DNA of 55,832 bases from Chara braunii (GCA_003427395.1 BFEA01000191.1:2447520-2503351); one strand, 5' to 3'; numbered from the stretch's first letter, positions 1-11,320 are shown. Made by a program: numbers and translations. The notes: generated by a model not told the origin, from the letters alone.

Positions 1-448
1 TTTTTTTCTTTGTTTTTTTTTTTAACTTTTTTTTTCTTTGTTTTTTTTTTTGTTTTTTTGTTTTTTTTTTCAACGTACCAATTCCTTGTTTCTTTCTTTT
101 TGTGTTTTCTTGTTTTGCTTTTTAGAAGAATAATATCGTTTTGTTTCTTTTTTTGTTTCTTTTTCTTTTCCTTTTCTTCCTGTAGTAGGTCCGGGGCGTG
201 AACGCCCGGTAGCCCCAGCCTCGGCACAGGTCGGCTTACAAGTAGGACGAGGCTCGGACTTAATAGCTGCGGCAAATACTCGTGGTTTAAGGACTCTTCC
301 TCTCTTGCCTCCCCTGGCCATATCACGTCCCCCGGACATCCCGCAGCAGATCCCCCAGCCAGTCTGCATTGAACTTTTTCATTGCTTGTGTAATGTCCTG
401 TTTTTGGGGAAGACTGCATAAATTGATTTTAATATGCGACCATTGAGC
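1..448. repeat. T-rich low-complexity tract and gene-free left flank
   Basis: Positions 1-180 are almost pure T with scattered C and G, as left by expansion of a poly(T) or TTTTCTTTG motif. Positions 200-448 are GC-richer. A short minus-strand frame (about 70-369) carries a basic Arg/Gly/Lys stretch, but half of it is the translated T-tract, so I do not call a gene. Confidence 0.6.
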
Positions 449-1210
449 TGCAAGGAAAATGAGCAGTAGCGAGATGGCAATAACCAGATTGCACAATCAC
501 ATTGAAGGCCAGACAGTATCACCATGTCCAGAAAGCAGAAATGCACCAATATAACACCAATGAGGATACGTAACACTGAAAACCAATGTCAATGAGAGCT
601 TGCTCTCGCCACCACCAACATGAGTGTGTAGCTATCTCCCTACTTGGCGCTCGGCGCCCAGCCTACTCCCTACACAGCTACAGTCTGCCTACTAATTGAC
701 AATGCAACTGTTCACGTCAGCAGCCTACGAAGTACTTGAAGATGTCACCCATGCTGACCATCGCCAATACTGGGTATGTGCCCTCACATCACCATCATGC
801 TCATCCTTCTCTCTCTCCCCTGTCTTACTCCCACGTCTTCACTCTGTACACCCGAAGACCACCCCTGCGCCTCACTGTAGGCCAAGCCGAACCAGCTATG
901 GAGGCTGGGCTATGGTGCTGCCCTCAGCAGCGCCCTGCTCCCTGCACAACCGCACGCGCTAGCACCTCGCCTCTCAGCGCCAGCAGCAGCCCATGAGCGT
1001 CTGCTCCAGCAGCACTGCCGCTAGCATGCAAGTGCCTGAATGAGGCTGCCGGTGGCGAGCTTCTTCCTATATGGAAAGGGCCTGCCTACCTTCGCAGCCT
1101 GGCTGGACTGGGTCTGGGCCCAAAACCTTCCGGTAGGCCCAGGATGCTGCGCTTGTGTTGCAGGTACGAGGCCTTTTTCGGTTGGGCCTCTTAACTGTCA
1201 GTGTATGAGG
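449..1210 (-). repeat. 3' LTR of the Ty3/gypsy element
   Basis: This copy begins with TGCAAGGAAAATG and ends at the last base matching the right copy (GTGTATGAGG). It is the 3' LTR because the element reads on the minus strand. It differs from the right LTR by many scattered substitutions and a few small indels, so the insertion is not recent. A GGGTATGTGCCC segment resembling a splice donor lies near 770. Short frames here (696-996) occur in both LTRs without constraint and are not genes. Confidence 0.85.
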
Positions 1211-1525
1211 CTGTGATTCTCGCCTAGGGCTTGCATTTTTGGAAAGGCCCGGAAGGCTGTGGAATATCTTTGTTGCCCGGCCTGTGTTTTCCTTCAACCA
1301 ACTGGCGCGTCACAACTGCCTAAACCCCAAATACGACATTTGACAGTTGAGGGTCTTCTCGTGATTTGTTAGGCCTGCCTTCACTTAGGGCGGGCGCAGA
1401 TGCAACAGGGGCCCCTTAGGCCTGTCGAGGACCCGAATCCTTGGATTCTCTCCTCCTTTACTTCGATAGTTCTCTGAGAAGTTCTTATGTAAGAGGCTGC
1501 TTCCCTTTGAGCTTTTTCTTGTAAC

Positions 1526-2690
1526 TTAGATGATTTGGGGGGCAGTCTTCATTAGTTCCTCTCTTGTGAACCACCGGTCTTCTTGAGGACCAGTGTGATG
1601 TCTGAACCGCACTCTGTATTGCATCTGTGGCTTTGGCGGTCGACCCCTTCCTGGAGGTTTGGGTACAGGCATCGGCTTGTGCTTGACGATATCGTCAATG
1701 TCCACGTGTCAATCCATGGTTGGGAGTCATTCTAGTAGTATTGTGCACAACGTTATTGTACAGGTTGGCGACAAGAGGTAGCTTCTTGTCCCTGTCATCC
1801 TGGTTTGGCTTGATATAATGCCTAAGCAGGTGCTGTACTACTCGGTTCATCTGCTCTGCTTGGTCATTTGACTCAGAGTGATTCCCTGACGTCATTTGGA
1901 GCTTTGTGCCCATCTGTTCAGTTGTTGATTGGCACGGTTCACTGGTAAATCTTACGTCCATGTCGCTTATTGTAGACGTAGGGAGTCCAAAATCATGTAC
2001 TCAATTTTCTAGAAACGGTTTGATGACATAGTTAGTTTTAGCAGTTTCTGGCATAGCGATAAGTCTTGCATACTTAGAAAAGTGTTCCACTATAACGAAA
2101 ATATGTCTCTTGTTCGTCCTGTTGGTCACAAGAGTATCCATGAAATTCATGGATACACTCTGACCAGGACTTTCAGGGATCGGCAAGGGCTTGAGAAGCC
2201 CCAGCGGAGCCTGAGTCCTAGGTTTGTCCCATTGATAAACCTGGCAGGTTTCTACGTATTTTTTAGCATCCTGCATCATAGAGAGCCACCAAAATTTTTG
2301 CATTAAATTAGCTGAAGTCTTTTATAACCAAAATGACCAGTTGCATCCTGACATTCCCCTAAAAATAAACTACGCGAAGACTCTCTATTCGGAACACGAA
2401 GTTTTTTATTCCCTGCCTTTGCAAGAAACAATAAGCCATCTACCATCGTAAATTCGTCGAAGGTTGCTTTATCCTTCGCTTGAAATCTACGGATGATCTT
2501 GGACATGATTGAATCTTGCTGGTAGGCTTCCACCAAGGATCTAGTTACATCATCGGATATACCAAACTCAGTCACTAGTGCGCCCAGATAATCTGCCCTT
2601 CGCGATAATGCATCAGCCGCTTTGTTGTACTCTCCCTTGATTGGATAAAGTTGATAGTCTTGCATGTCAATTACTTGAATCCACCGCTTT
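1526..2690 (-). pseudogene. Ty3/gypsy integrase, degenerate, with C-terminal deletion
   Basis: Integrase would join the element's DNA to the host chromosome. Visible parts in reading order are the end of RNase H (PIKGEYNKAADALSRR, about 2600-2650), a zinc-binding remnant, and the catalytic core at 1695-2303. The first catalytic Asp region reads SMNFMDTL where the family has Asp at Asn. The next conserved Asp reads VEHFSKYA, with Glu for Asp. The third-residue region keeps QAEQMNRVVQHLL. At about 1695 the frame jumps from the core straight to a C-terminal tail (IDDIVKHKPMPVPKP, then DRWFTREELMKTAPQII and a TAA at 1526). The GPY/F region and most of the chromodomain are missing. Frameshifts separate the pieces. 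The protein cannot be functional. Confidence 0.88.
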
Positions 2691-3900
2691 AGTGCGTCAG
2701 AGAGTATAGACTATGTCTTGATCCAGTGCAAGGTCCCATAGTCAGATCTCAAGTAGAAGAATTTGCCTAGGAGGTAGTGTCTCCAACGGACCAGCGCTAT
2801 GTAGAGGGCATAGAGCTCACGCTCAAACGTGGACTTTGCTAGCTTTTGAGATGGCATCTTTTAACTATGTACTGGATTGGTCTCAACTTCTTCCCCTCCT
2901 TTTGTGCAAGGACCGCGCCTATGCCATATTGGCTGACATCTGTCGTCACAACAAAGGGATGTTCAGAATCCGAAAGTTTAAGGACTTCGTAGTCAGTGCG
3001 TACTTCAATGAAGGTCACTTCACACTCTTCAGTCCACTCCCAAGGGGTGTCGAGTCGAGTTAGATCTGTTAATAGGGAAGTTATAGTACTATAGTTTTTA
3101 ACAAACAGACGATAGTAGCCCGTCATCCCTAAAAACGATCTGACCTCAGTAGCAGTCTGAGGTCTGGGTCAGTCCCGTATGCTGGCCACCTTGGCATCGT
3201 CCGACCTCAACGCTTCCGCGGAGATTTTATGACCCGAGTACAAGATTTTTGTGCGTTCGAATTTGCATTTCTCCAAGTTTACCTTATACCGGTGCTGTCT
3301 TAGGAGACCTATCACTATTTTCAAGTGCTCAGCGTGCTCCTGTACAGTCCTACGAAAGATAAGAATATCGTCGAGGTACACGACGATAAACTTGTCTGAG
3401 TATTCATGAAAAATCATGTTCATTGCGTGCTGGAATGTTCCAGGCCAAAGGGCATCACCACAAACTCGTACAGACCGTACCTGGTCTGAAATACGGTTTT
3501 GTGCTGGTCCTCAGGTCTAATGGCGATTTGATGGTATTTGGACTTCCGATCTATCTTTGTGAAGTACTGACATCCCTGCACTCTATCCAATAGGTCGTCG
3601 ATGCGGGGTAGGGGCTCTGCATTCTTTACTGTGATGGCATTGAGGCCCCTATAGTCAATGCATATCCTTAAGGTACCCCCCTTCTTAGGGACAAATAAGA
3701 CTGGCGCACCGTAAGGGGAGGTACTAGGCCGAATCCATCCCTTTTCTGTGAGCTCTTTGAGCTAGCGGCAGAGCTCATCCAACTTCGCAGGAAACATCCT
3801 ATAGATTCGTCCTTTAGGCACCTTACTACCTGGGACAACCTCTATCGCATGGGCCACCTCGTTTTTTCACCACGTCTGTGGGCTCCTAAAAAAGGTTGGA
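2690..3900 (-). pseudogene. Ty3/gypsy reverse transcriptase and RNase H, degenerate
   Basis: This region made DNA from the element RNA and removed the RNA strand. The RT keeps [21 protein letters not shown], read from about 3660-3760, and the catalytic box VVYLDDILIF near 3370. The RNase H start TDVSQYGIGAVLAQ lies near 2900-2940. Breaks: a TAG at 3762-3764 within the fingers, and a deletion of roughly 13 bases near 3440 that removes the Asn-Ala-Pro segment before TFQHAMN and shifts the frame. Further shifts separate the YLDD block (3169-3423) from the RNase H block (2839-3126). Confidence 0.9.
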
Positions 3901-3938
3901 ATATTGCGTGACGAATTATTCTTTCTCTTAGGGTGTTT

Positions 3939-4669
3939 TTACGGCCTTCCTTTCTCAGAGGCAAAGACTAGATACATGCTCTCCTCGCAATTCTGCTTGT
4001 AGTACATATAGAAAGAGGAGGCACACATACAGCCGTAGTTTTCCACTAGATTGCTAGCTTTATACTTTTGCAGTCTAACGGTTCTACCGTTGGGCAGCTT
4101 GTGTATCAACACCTTCCTATCCCAATCGAACTGAGGCTGAGCAATCGCGAGGTAGTACATGCCTAATAACATATCGAATGGCAGTTCGTCGCTGACGAGG
4201 AATGAGATTTTGTGTCTCACTTCCCCTCCTCCATAAGAGAAGGTACAAATTACGTCCTTGACATAGTCTTCAGATAACATCTGGTGCTTGTTGGCTAGTG
4301 TAGAAGCTACAGTTTTGCTAAGCCGCTGCACTTGGTCCCCTAAGCGCAGTCTGTCCAGACAAGCACGACTGATGAAATTCCATGTAGAGCCTATGCCTGC
4401 GAAGACTCTTACTTTGCGTCCACCTACGTTGAGTTCTACCACGAAATGTTCACCCTTAGGACCTCTACTAATCATCGCCCAAGAGTCTCTGGGTCCTTCC
4501 TTGACCACTCAGACTGTAACTCTTCCAAGGACTCAGACACATCTCTCGAACAGAGCGTCGGTGGGTCTGAATGTGCCTGCGGGGCGATGTTTGGGTCACT
4601 AGCCTTGGCCAACGCCTGAAGTGGGGAAGACAACGTTACCACTTCAGCACGAGTAAGAGCGGCTAACAC
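3939..4669 (-). pseudogene. Ty3/gypsy retropepsin, catalytic Asp lost
   Basis: This is the aspartic protease that would cleave the gag-pol polyprotein. The 3939-4508 frame contains a retropepsin-like core. The active-site loop reads FAGIGSTWNFIS, where retropepsins have Asp-Ser/Thr-Gly, so the catalytic Asp has become Gly. The second conserved block reads DMLLGMYYL in place of an LGMDWL-type motif. The upstream linker (4472-4669) is in another frame, so a frameshift lies near 4500. Family assignment is secure from position and motif; activity is excluded by the missing Asp. Confidence 0.85.
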
Positions 4670-4782
4670 TCCTACTAGCCCGAGGAATTTTCTAGCGAAG
4701 TGCTAGCAGAAGCACTGCCAGGGTTCGAGGATAAACCCACTACCGTTGGAGCGGCTACCCTCGTCGTGACCTTCTTGCCTCG

Positions 4783-6427
4783 CCAAGTTCTTGACGTGTG
4801 GCCATAATTGCCACAGTTCATGCATGTGCCCCTGGCAAAGCGTTCCCTCCACACCTCGTAATCTAAACCAAGTTTTACCTATGCGGGTGTTCCTTGGTCA
4901 CCCTGACCCGTAGACCGGATTACCTTCTTCTTCCCGGTCCTCCTAGCCTTTTTTTTGATAGGCGCCACAACTCCCCCATTCGAAGTCTCGCTGACCCCAT
5001 CGTGCTCTGTCTCATCCCCGTAGTCTCGGAAGTCGTCAATTTCTGTCGTCTGACCATCATGGTCGACGAACATAAGTTGACCTTCCTTCTTGCAGTCTCG
5101 GGGAAGCTTCTTCTTCCTACCATCTCCTTGGCCCGGATGCGTGAATCCCAACTTAGCCTCTATGTCTAAGGCCTTCCTGCTGAAAGTAGCGAAGCTATGT
5201 TGGTCTATGTAGGCCTCGTCCACCAGTTTTGTCCTAACCTCTGAGGGCAGACATCTCAAATAGTCTGTGAGGAGTACATAAGGGTCAAAACGCACACCAG
5301 GTAGTACGATCAGGCGTTCTGCAGTGTCTGTGACCTCACGTATATTCTTGTACCTCTTGGCACAAAGATTGTTAATCGCGTTTTTGGCACAAAGATTCTT
5401 GAGGGTCATGCCACCTTTTGTACACAATCTGTAAGGAGTCTTCCAATGTTTGGGTCTGTGCTTAGGCATCGAAATTTTGACCATAGCCCTGTTGTTGCAC
5501 TAACCATTTAACCAACGTGTTGCTGATCCCTCTAAAAAGGAAGCGACAACTATAACCTCTTGCTTTGGCTTTGTGAGTTTGTGCCCCACATAAGTGGGCA
5601 CAGTCCTCACCCATGTGTCCAAGTCCTCATCGTTCTTCCTGTCGCCAGAGAAGGGCCTATGACTCAGCAAAGGAATCTTGGGCATCCACTTCATAGGTTG
5701 GATCTACCCAGGTGGTTGTTGCAGTGGTTGCATGGCCACTGACACCGGTTGCTGCACGTTGGGCTTGCCCTGACGATGGGACTGTAGTTACCACCATCGT
5801 GGATGGTACAGTAGAAGCTCTAAGGACCGGACCACTAACTACTGGTTGTCCGTCTGAGAAAGTTATGCCATACATAGGCGAGAAGGTTTGCCCTATCGGC
5901 GACGACGTCACTGAAGGACCAGCAACCGAAGGGGGAACTACAGGGAACTGGGGCTGCCTCATGACTAGGCGAGGCCCTTGAAGTGCAACTAGAATTCGTT
6001 TCTGGCCTACCACTAGTTCAGTCAACAATTCATGTTGAACCACCTGCGTTTCTGCCACACAAAGTGGCCAATTGCTTAGCGACCGATCAATAGGATTTAA
6101 CGTCACATCATCTAGTTCTTCTAGTCATGTTAGCTCCTGCAATCCTCCGGAGTGAGCGGGGGCTGCTGGCTGACTTGCAGAGGCATGTGACATGGTAGAG
6201 GAGGTAGCCATGATCACATATGTGCTAGCTATGTTACTAGCCCTGGCGCTGACCTCAACGTCCCTTGTCCTCCGCAATGTCGCCCTCTCCCTAGCTTCGC
6301 TGCACAGCGGCCTTTCCTCTTCTGGACCTAACTCTATGAAGGTTAAAGGTCGACTAAGAGCAGTTTTGCGAGTAACCCTAAGATCTTCCACTAACTCCTC
6401 TTCCTCACTACTAACAACTTCACTCAT
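4783..6427 (-). pseudogene. Ty3/gypsy gag with degenerate zinc knuckle
   Basis: Gag would form the particle and bind RNA. The first Met is at 6427, followed by an acidic, Ser/Glu-rich start. One frame runs 6427-5657 with a single stop at 6125-6127, through a Pro/Thr/Val-rich linker. After a shift near 5690 the retrotransposon-gag core follows: PFSGDRKNDEDLDTWV, SFLEGSATRWL, LPSEVRTKLVDEAY. This frame has stops at 5500 and 4879. An in-frame 27-base duplication (near 5357 and 5384) repeats NLCAK. The zinc knuckle at 4783-4824 reads CMNCGNYGHTSRTW: the CX2CX4H part is intact, but the last Cys is Trp. Confidence 0.87.
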
Positions 6428-7684
6428 GAGCTACAGTGGAGTGTGATCTAAACTAGAATCCACACTAAATCCTTCCTTAGCCTGACATCCAACGGAGTAA
6501 GCAAAATCAACAAATCTTGGTCAGCCTGGAAAAATAGTCAAGCGGTAACCAATAATAAGTGTCAGATCCTATATGGAATACTAAATCTATTTTGAGATTA
6601 TTCTGAAACAATTTGCATGCAGCAAGGAATGTACTATTCTATCTGCGGCTGTCTGTCAGTTGTTAGACAAGTTTGTAACAATTAAATAATCAAAAATAAA
6701 AATAATATTTCCTGCAGAGATGCATGTTGAATGACAGTTTGTCTAATTAGTGCCACAGCGAAGAGTTACCGGAATTCCCGTTGTCTCCCTGTGTCCTTCT
6801 TGAGTTGTCACTTTGTGTCAACGTCCTGAGCATCTGGTTGAGCAGCGTGTGTGCAACCCGGCCCACCCCTGTGCCCCAAGTCTACGTCGAACCTGCCAGC
6901 CCCTGCACCTTATTTATCATTGCATGCAACGAGCCTTACACTCGGTTCGATCTGGCTGATCAAGAGGCAGTTTAAGGACAACGCCCAAGGTCCTCAGGAA
7001 TTATTTAACGTCGCAGACAGGACGACGATCACAACCAGAGTCAACATCGAGTTCCCGCCATAAATATTTAAAGACGGTCTGGTAAGCGTATGTCCAAAGG
7101 GCTTGCATACCCTGCATGACCTCTATTGCGCACCAGCAGAACCAAGGACTTGCGGCCAAGCATGTGTGTACTAGTCCCGGCGGGTTGGCATGGTGACCGT
7201 TACCTGAGTGCTTCGTCCAGGGCCCTTTAGAGGCATCGCCCGTCTCCCACCAGCTTGCTGCCTAGAAAGAATGTCGATTTTCAAGGTTGAGCGCTCGTGA
7301 CACCTCACATTGAGAGGACTCTCAAAACAGAACTCACTGCCTCATGGTAAGAAGTAATGGAGAGGGTAGATAAAGAAGAGAACAACGTACCTCATAATGT
7401 TGCCCCCAACCTCGGATTTCTCACCGGCAATCTGATGTGCATTTATGATGACCGGTCTTTGCCTCGGCACAGCCAACAGCAGAATGCAGTTCCACCTCGG
7501 CTTAAATGTCACATCAACGAGCTCTAATCATCCAAAGTACACCCCTAATGTCACCACATAGCTTTTTGGCGGGCCCACACGACCCTGGGCCGCCTTACAT
7601 TCAACGCCCAAGCCTTATCACTGCCCCACACTTCATACGAAGCACCAAACAACTATTGTGAAGAATCAATTAAGCGCAGAACCA
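6428..7684 (-). other. Untranslated leader of the Ty3/gypsy element
   Basis: About 1.25 kb lies between the primer site and the gag start. I find no conserved protein signal on either strand. By position it is the 5' leader, where packaging and dimerisation signals would be expected; none can be named by eye. Confidence 0.6.
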
Positions 7685-7696
7685 GCTCTGATACCA
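7685..7696 (-). promoter_or_regulatory. Primer binding site for initiator tRNA-Met
   Basis: On the minus strand this reads TGGTATCAGAGC, the standard plant LTR-retrotransposon site complementary to the 3' end of initiator methionine tRNA. It lies 3 bases inside the LTR end at 7700 and fixes the transcription direction as minus. Confidence 0.92.
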
Positions 7697-7699
7697 AAT

Positions 7700-8435
7700 T
7701 GCAAGGAAAATGAGCAGTAGTGAGATGACAATAACCAGATTGCACAATCACATTGAAGGCCAAACAGTATCACTGTGTCCAGAAAGAAGAAGTGCACCAA
7801 TATAACACCAATGAAGATTCGTAACATTAAAAACCAATGTCAATGAGAGTTTGCTCTCACCACCACCAACATGAGTGTCCAGGCCCTATCTCCCTACTTG
7901 GCGCTTGGCGCCCAACCTACTCCCTACACAACTACAGTCTGCCTACTAATTCACAATGCAATTGTTGACGCCAGCAGCCTACGAAGTACTTGAAGATGTC
8001 GCCCATGCTGACCATCGCCAATACCAAGTATGTGCCCTCACATCACCATCATTCTCATCCTTCTCTCTCTCATCTGTCTTATTCCCACATCTTCCCTTTG
8101 TACACCCGAAGACCACCCCTGCGCCTCACTGTAGTCCAAACCCAACCAGCTACGGAGGCTGGGCTATGGCGCTGCCCTCAGCAGCGCCCTGCTCCTTGCA
8201 CGACTGCACGCGCTAGCACCTCGCCTCTCAGCGTCAGCAGCAACCCGCGAGCGTCTGCTCTAGTTGAGGCTGCCGGTGGCGAGCTCCTTCCTATATGGAA
8301 AGGGTCTGCCTGCCTTCGCAGCCTGGCTGGACTGTGCCTGGGCCCAGAAGCTTCCAGTAGGCCCCAGGATGTTGCGCTTGTGTTGCAGCTGCTGGGCCTT
8401 TTTCGGTTGGGCCTCTCAACTGTTAGTGTATGAGG
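7700..8435 (-). repeat. 5' LTR of the Ty3/gypsy element
   Basis: This is the direct copy of 449-1210, starting TGCAAGGAAAATG next to the primer site. It carries the promoter and polyadenylation functions of the element by position. It lacks about 35 bases found in the left copy near 1000-1040. Its outer end is built into the inverted duplication at 8278-8554. Confidence 0.85.
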
Positions 8436-8554
8436 CCCAGCAGCTACAACACAAGCGTAGCATCTTGGGGCCTACCGGAAGCTTCTCGGCCCAGGCCCAG
8501 TCCATCCAGGCTGCGAAGGCAGGCAGACCCTTTCCATATAGGAAGGAGTTCGCC
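8278..8554. repeat. 121-bp inverted repeat at the outer end of the 5' LTR
   Basis: The left arm (8278-8398) and right arm (8434-8554) are reverse complements with a few mismatches, around a 35-base loop (8399-8433). The left arm is normal LTR sequence, present also in the 3' LTR. The right arm is an extra inverted copy absent at the other end. A transcript through it could fold into a long hairpin. Directly after it, 8570-8631 holds two copies of a 31-base unit starting AGGATTAACCCCC. Confidence 0.85.
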
Positions 8555-8760
8555 ACGAACTTTCGAATCAGGATTAACCCCCTGATGCGTCTTTCTAGTG
8601 AGGATTAACCCCCTAACGGGTCTTTCGAGACGTACCAACCTCCTGGAAGTTGTTCAAATAAAATCTAAATGACCCAAAAAATATATATCTTACTAAATAT
8701 CATATAAACTAAGTAATAATTCATGTCGCAACCTTTTTTTTTCTTTTTAATCCATATAAG

Positions 8761-9420
8761 TTCTTGAAGAGCACACTGATCAAGACAAGTCTCCCCGTCG
8801 CAAGCAAGCTCTTCAAAGGACAGAGGAGAACATCAATCAAGACAGATTTCTCTGCCGCAGACGAATTCCTTATTTTAGAAGAGAACACTGATCAAAGACG
8901 GTTAACCCGCCGCAGATGAACTCTTCTCTTTCCCAGAAGAAAATGTCGATCAAGACAGGTTTTTCCTACCGCAGACAAATTCTCTCTACCTCAAGTTGAG
9001 AACAAAACATTGATCAAGGCAGGTTTCCCTGGCGTAGACGAACTTTTCTCTCCATCAGAAGAAAATGTCGATCAAGACAGTTTTCCCTGCCTCAGACAAG
9101 TTCCTCTCTACCTCAAGTTGAGAACAGAACGCTGATCAAGACAGGTTTCCCTGCCGCAGACGAACTTTTCTCAATTAGTCTTTTAAAAGAAATTTGATCA
9201 AGACAGATTTCTCTACCACAGATATGCCCTTCAAAGATCGGAGGAGAACTCTGATCAAGACAAGTTTCTCTTCCGCAAATGAAACCGTCTTCATTCCATC
9301 TTGAAGAGAAGGTTGATCAAAAAAGGTTGCCCCGTCGCAAACCTACTCAAATTTCATCTAATGACGAAAATGAAGAAGAACGCCAATTAAGACAGGTTGC
9401 CCTGTCACTGACGAACTCCT
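8761..9420. repeat. Minisatellite array A: 11 degenerate units of about 60 bp
   Basis: Units share a core TGATCAAGACAGG, then TTTCCCTGCCGCAGACGAAC. Cores start near 8778, 8836, 8889, 8947, 9011, 9067, 9131, 9194, 9252, 9312 and 9384. CAGG and CCTG within the core can pair over a TTTC loop. Neighbouring units have diverged strongly. No reading frame crosses the array. Confidence 0.85.
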
Positions 9421-10329
9421 TTATTGATTCAAGCTGCGATATGAAATTATTACAATGAAATTTACTATATACCATGTCAAATGTTATCGATCGTTCTATG
9501 ATATGCGCCAAGGAGTTGTGTAATCCTCTTCAAGGGATAACATCTCGACATCAAGCCCCGCTTTAGATTTCAGCCTCACCACATTCCCTCCGACTCCGGT
9601 GCATTAAGTACTCAACAATTTATCAGTATGAACAGGGTAGCACAACCCTCAGTAAAACCGATGTGAGTTACCAGCTCACGTTCTTTCCTAACAAGGCGAA
9701 CCCTGTAAAACAATCAAGCTTGAGTGGTAAGTCCAAACCCAATGTTCTTAACGGTAACTACCCCGACCACCATCAAAATTAATGAACATCTTTCACACCT
9801 TCATCCCTTTCAATGATAGTGTAGCCTTCCTTCCCTTAAACCACATAGGATCCGGATGACAACATCCCACTATGGATAAGGATTATAACTCTGGCGCATG
9901 CCTCACTATCACCTACAGAGTTCACAGTCTTATTGTAAAAAATACAATGACATGATAGCAAATAAGATCTCAAATACATACATAACTCAATACATGTTTT
10001 ATAGATAAAAAATATTTAACACACATATAAATTTACGGATTACACTTCTATAATTATCACATTCATAAGGCAAACACGTCACCATCCCGGCCAACAGTCA
10101 GGTTGATCTAAAGAAGAGATCATGTATTCCAACACTTATCCCAGATGACAAATACAACAACAAATAATACCAAACATAGTGAACTTTCACAAATTTAGAT
10201 AAAAATATTTATGAAATGGTTTCTCCCAAAATCTGTTTATGAGAGGTTTAAAAAAAATCATGATCTCACACAGAATTACAAAGTTTGGTAAAAAAATCGA
10301 ATCAGAATTTAAATGATTTGTTTTTCGTT
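9421..10329. other. Gene-free interval
   Basis: AT-rich sequence in the second half. No coding pattern, RNA gene or clear repeat is visible. It may be the 3' region or LTR of the gag-bearing element to its right, but I found no matching second copy. Confidence 0.5.
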
Positions 10330-11320
10330 CACTTTCGACCCCTTACACCTACTTGAAGTATGTCCAACTCTACCACAACTTTTACACACAATGTTCTTCC
10401 AGTACATTCTCCCTCTCTCCATTCGTCGCGTTCTCGTCCTTGAGATAGTAATTGGCAGGAATCCTCCTTCTGAGCAACTTGCATAGAGAGGTTATTCATA
10501 CAGACTTTCTTACACTTTCTACTCATGGGAGGCGAATCAATTATTGATTGTTTCCCTACATCCTTCTTTATCTCACTCATCATTCCCCTTACTTCTGAGA
10601 GCATTGAAATGATGGTTGAATCCTCTTTTCTTTTACCAGTTCGACATTGCCTCTCGGACTGCATCAGGCAGACGAAGTGTCTGATTGAAATTCCCTTCGT
10701 TGAAATTTGATCGGATCCTGACCCAATCTGATTTGCCAGTTACCCCACGGATAAGCTCTTGATGTTCGGCCTCAGAGAAATTTGCAAGAAAAACAATACA
10801 TTTTTGTTTATTTGTTAAACCTTATATCCGACGAGCGGTCCTTTCATAATCAAAAAGAAATTTATCTTCTACTACGTACGCATCCCGCTTGATATTCTTC
10901 AAACCCTCTAATGTTGTCAATTTATCCCCTAGCCAAAACTTCTCTAACATGACATTTCAAAAATCCGACCATGTCGATGCTTCGACTATTTTTTGAACTA
11001 CATCCACAAGATTTTTTTCAACATATCTCAGAATCAGTCTCAACATTTTATGATCATTCCGGTTATTGATGGATACAGGTTGCTCAAATTTATCCAGAAA
11101 AGTGGAAACAAAGTTGTCATCGAAAAGAGGGATTTTTACTTTTGGCAAACTTTCTTTTTCTGCATCCCTTTGTTCTAGGAGATGAACTATCCTTTGAAGA
11201 TTCGATATATCCCTATCTTGATGACCACCTTCGCTTCCACTCGTTGCGTCTATTTTTCATGGCCATAACAGAAAACCAGGTGGAACATCAGTCTAACTCT
11301 AAACAGTTTAATTCAATTCT
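10330..11320 (-). pseudogene. Retrotransposon gag (module B), with intact zinc knuckle
   Basis: Gag-type protein of an LTR element. From about 11310 down one frame gives a coiled-coil start (ISNLQRIVHLLEQRDAEKE), then the gag fold (KIPLFDDNFVSTFLDKFEQ, DHKMLRLILRYVEKNLVDVV, ASTWSDF). A TGA follows, then VMLEKFWLGDKLTTLEGL and YVVEDKFLFDYERTARR, a further stop, and SEAEHQELIRGV. A zinc knuckle CKSCGRVGHTSSRC is at 10345-10386 with all four ligands. Stops and one frameshift (near 10650) make it a pseudogene. It resembles module A (11710-12126), so two related gag genes lie head to tail on one strand. Confidence 0.75.

Larger units (their letters stand above)
449..8435 (-). mobile_element. Ty3/gypsy LTR retrotransposon, near full length, inactive
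   Basis: Two direct copies of a 0.74-0.76 kb sequence (449-1210 and 7700-8435) flank a minus-strand gag-protease-RT-RNase H-integrase region. This domain order defines Ty3/gypsy (Metaviridae-like) elements. A tRNA-iMet-type primer site sits just inside the right LTR, which fixes the direction. The tail of a chromodomain-like C-terminus survives at 1526-1690, suggesting a chromovirus. The element has in-frame stops, frameshifts, a short deletion in RT and a large one in integrase. I see no clean target-site duplication: TGAGC precedes the left LTR, but the right end merges into an inverted duplication. Confidence 0.9.

Noticed and set aside
444-448. TGAGC as target-site duplication of the Ty3 element
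   Set aside because: The right end has TGAGG, which also lies within the LTR match in both copies, so it cannot be separated from LTR sequence.
696-996. Overlapping plus-strand frames also found at 7956-8433
   Set aside because: Present because both lie in LTR copies; differences include stops and shifts and show no protein constraint.
2082-2306. Plus-strand frame within the Ty3 integrase
   Set aside because: Shadow of the minus-strand integrase core, which has clear family motifs.
8761-9420. CRISPR-like regularly spaced palindromic repeats (also 21661-22990, 29125-29690)
   Set aside because: Units are strongly diverged and contiguous without unique spacers, there are no cas genes, and the surroundings are eukaryotic retroelements.
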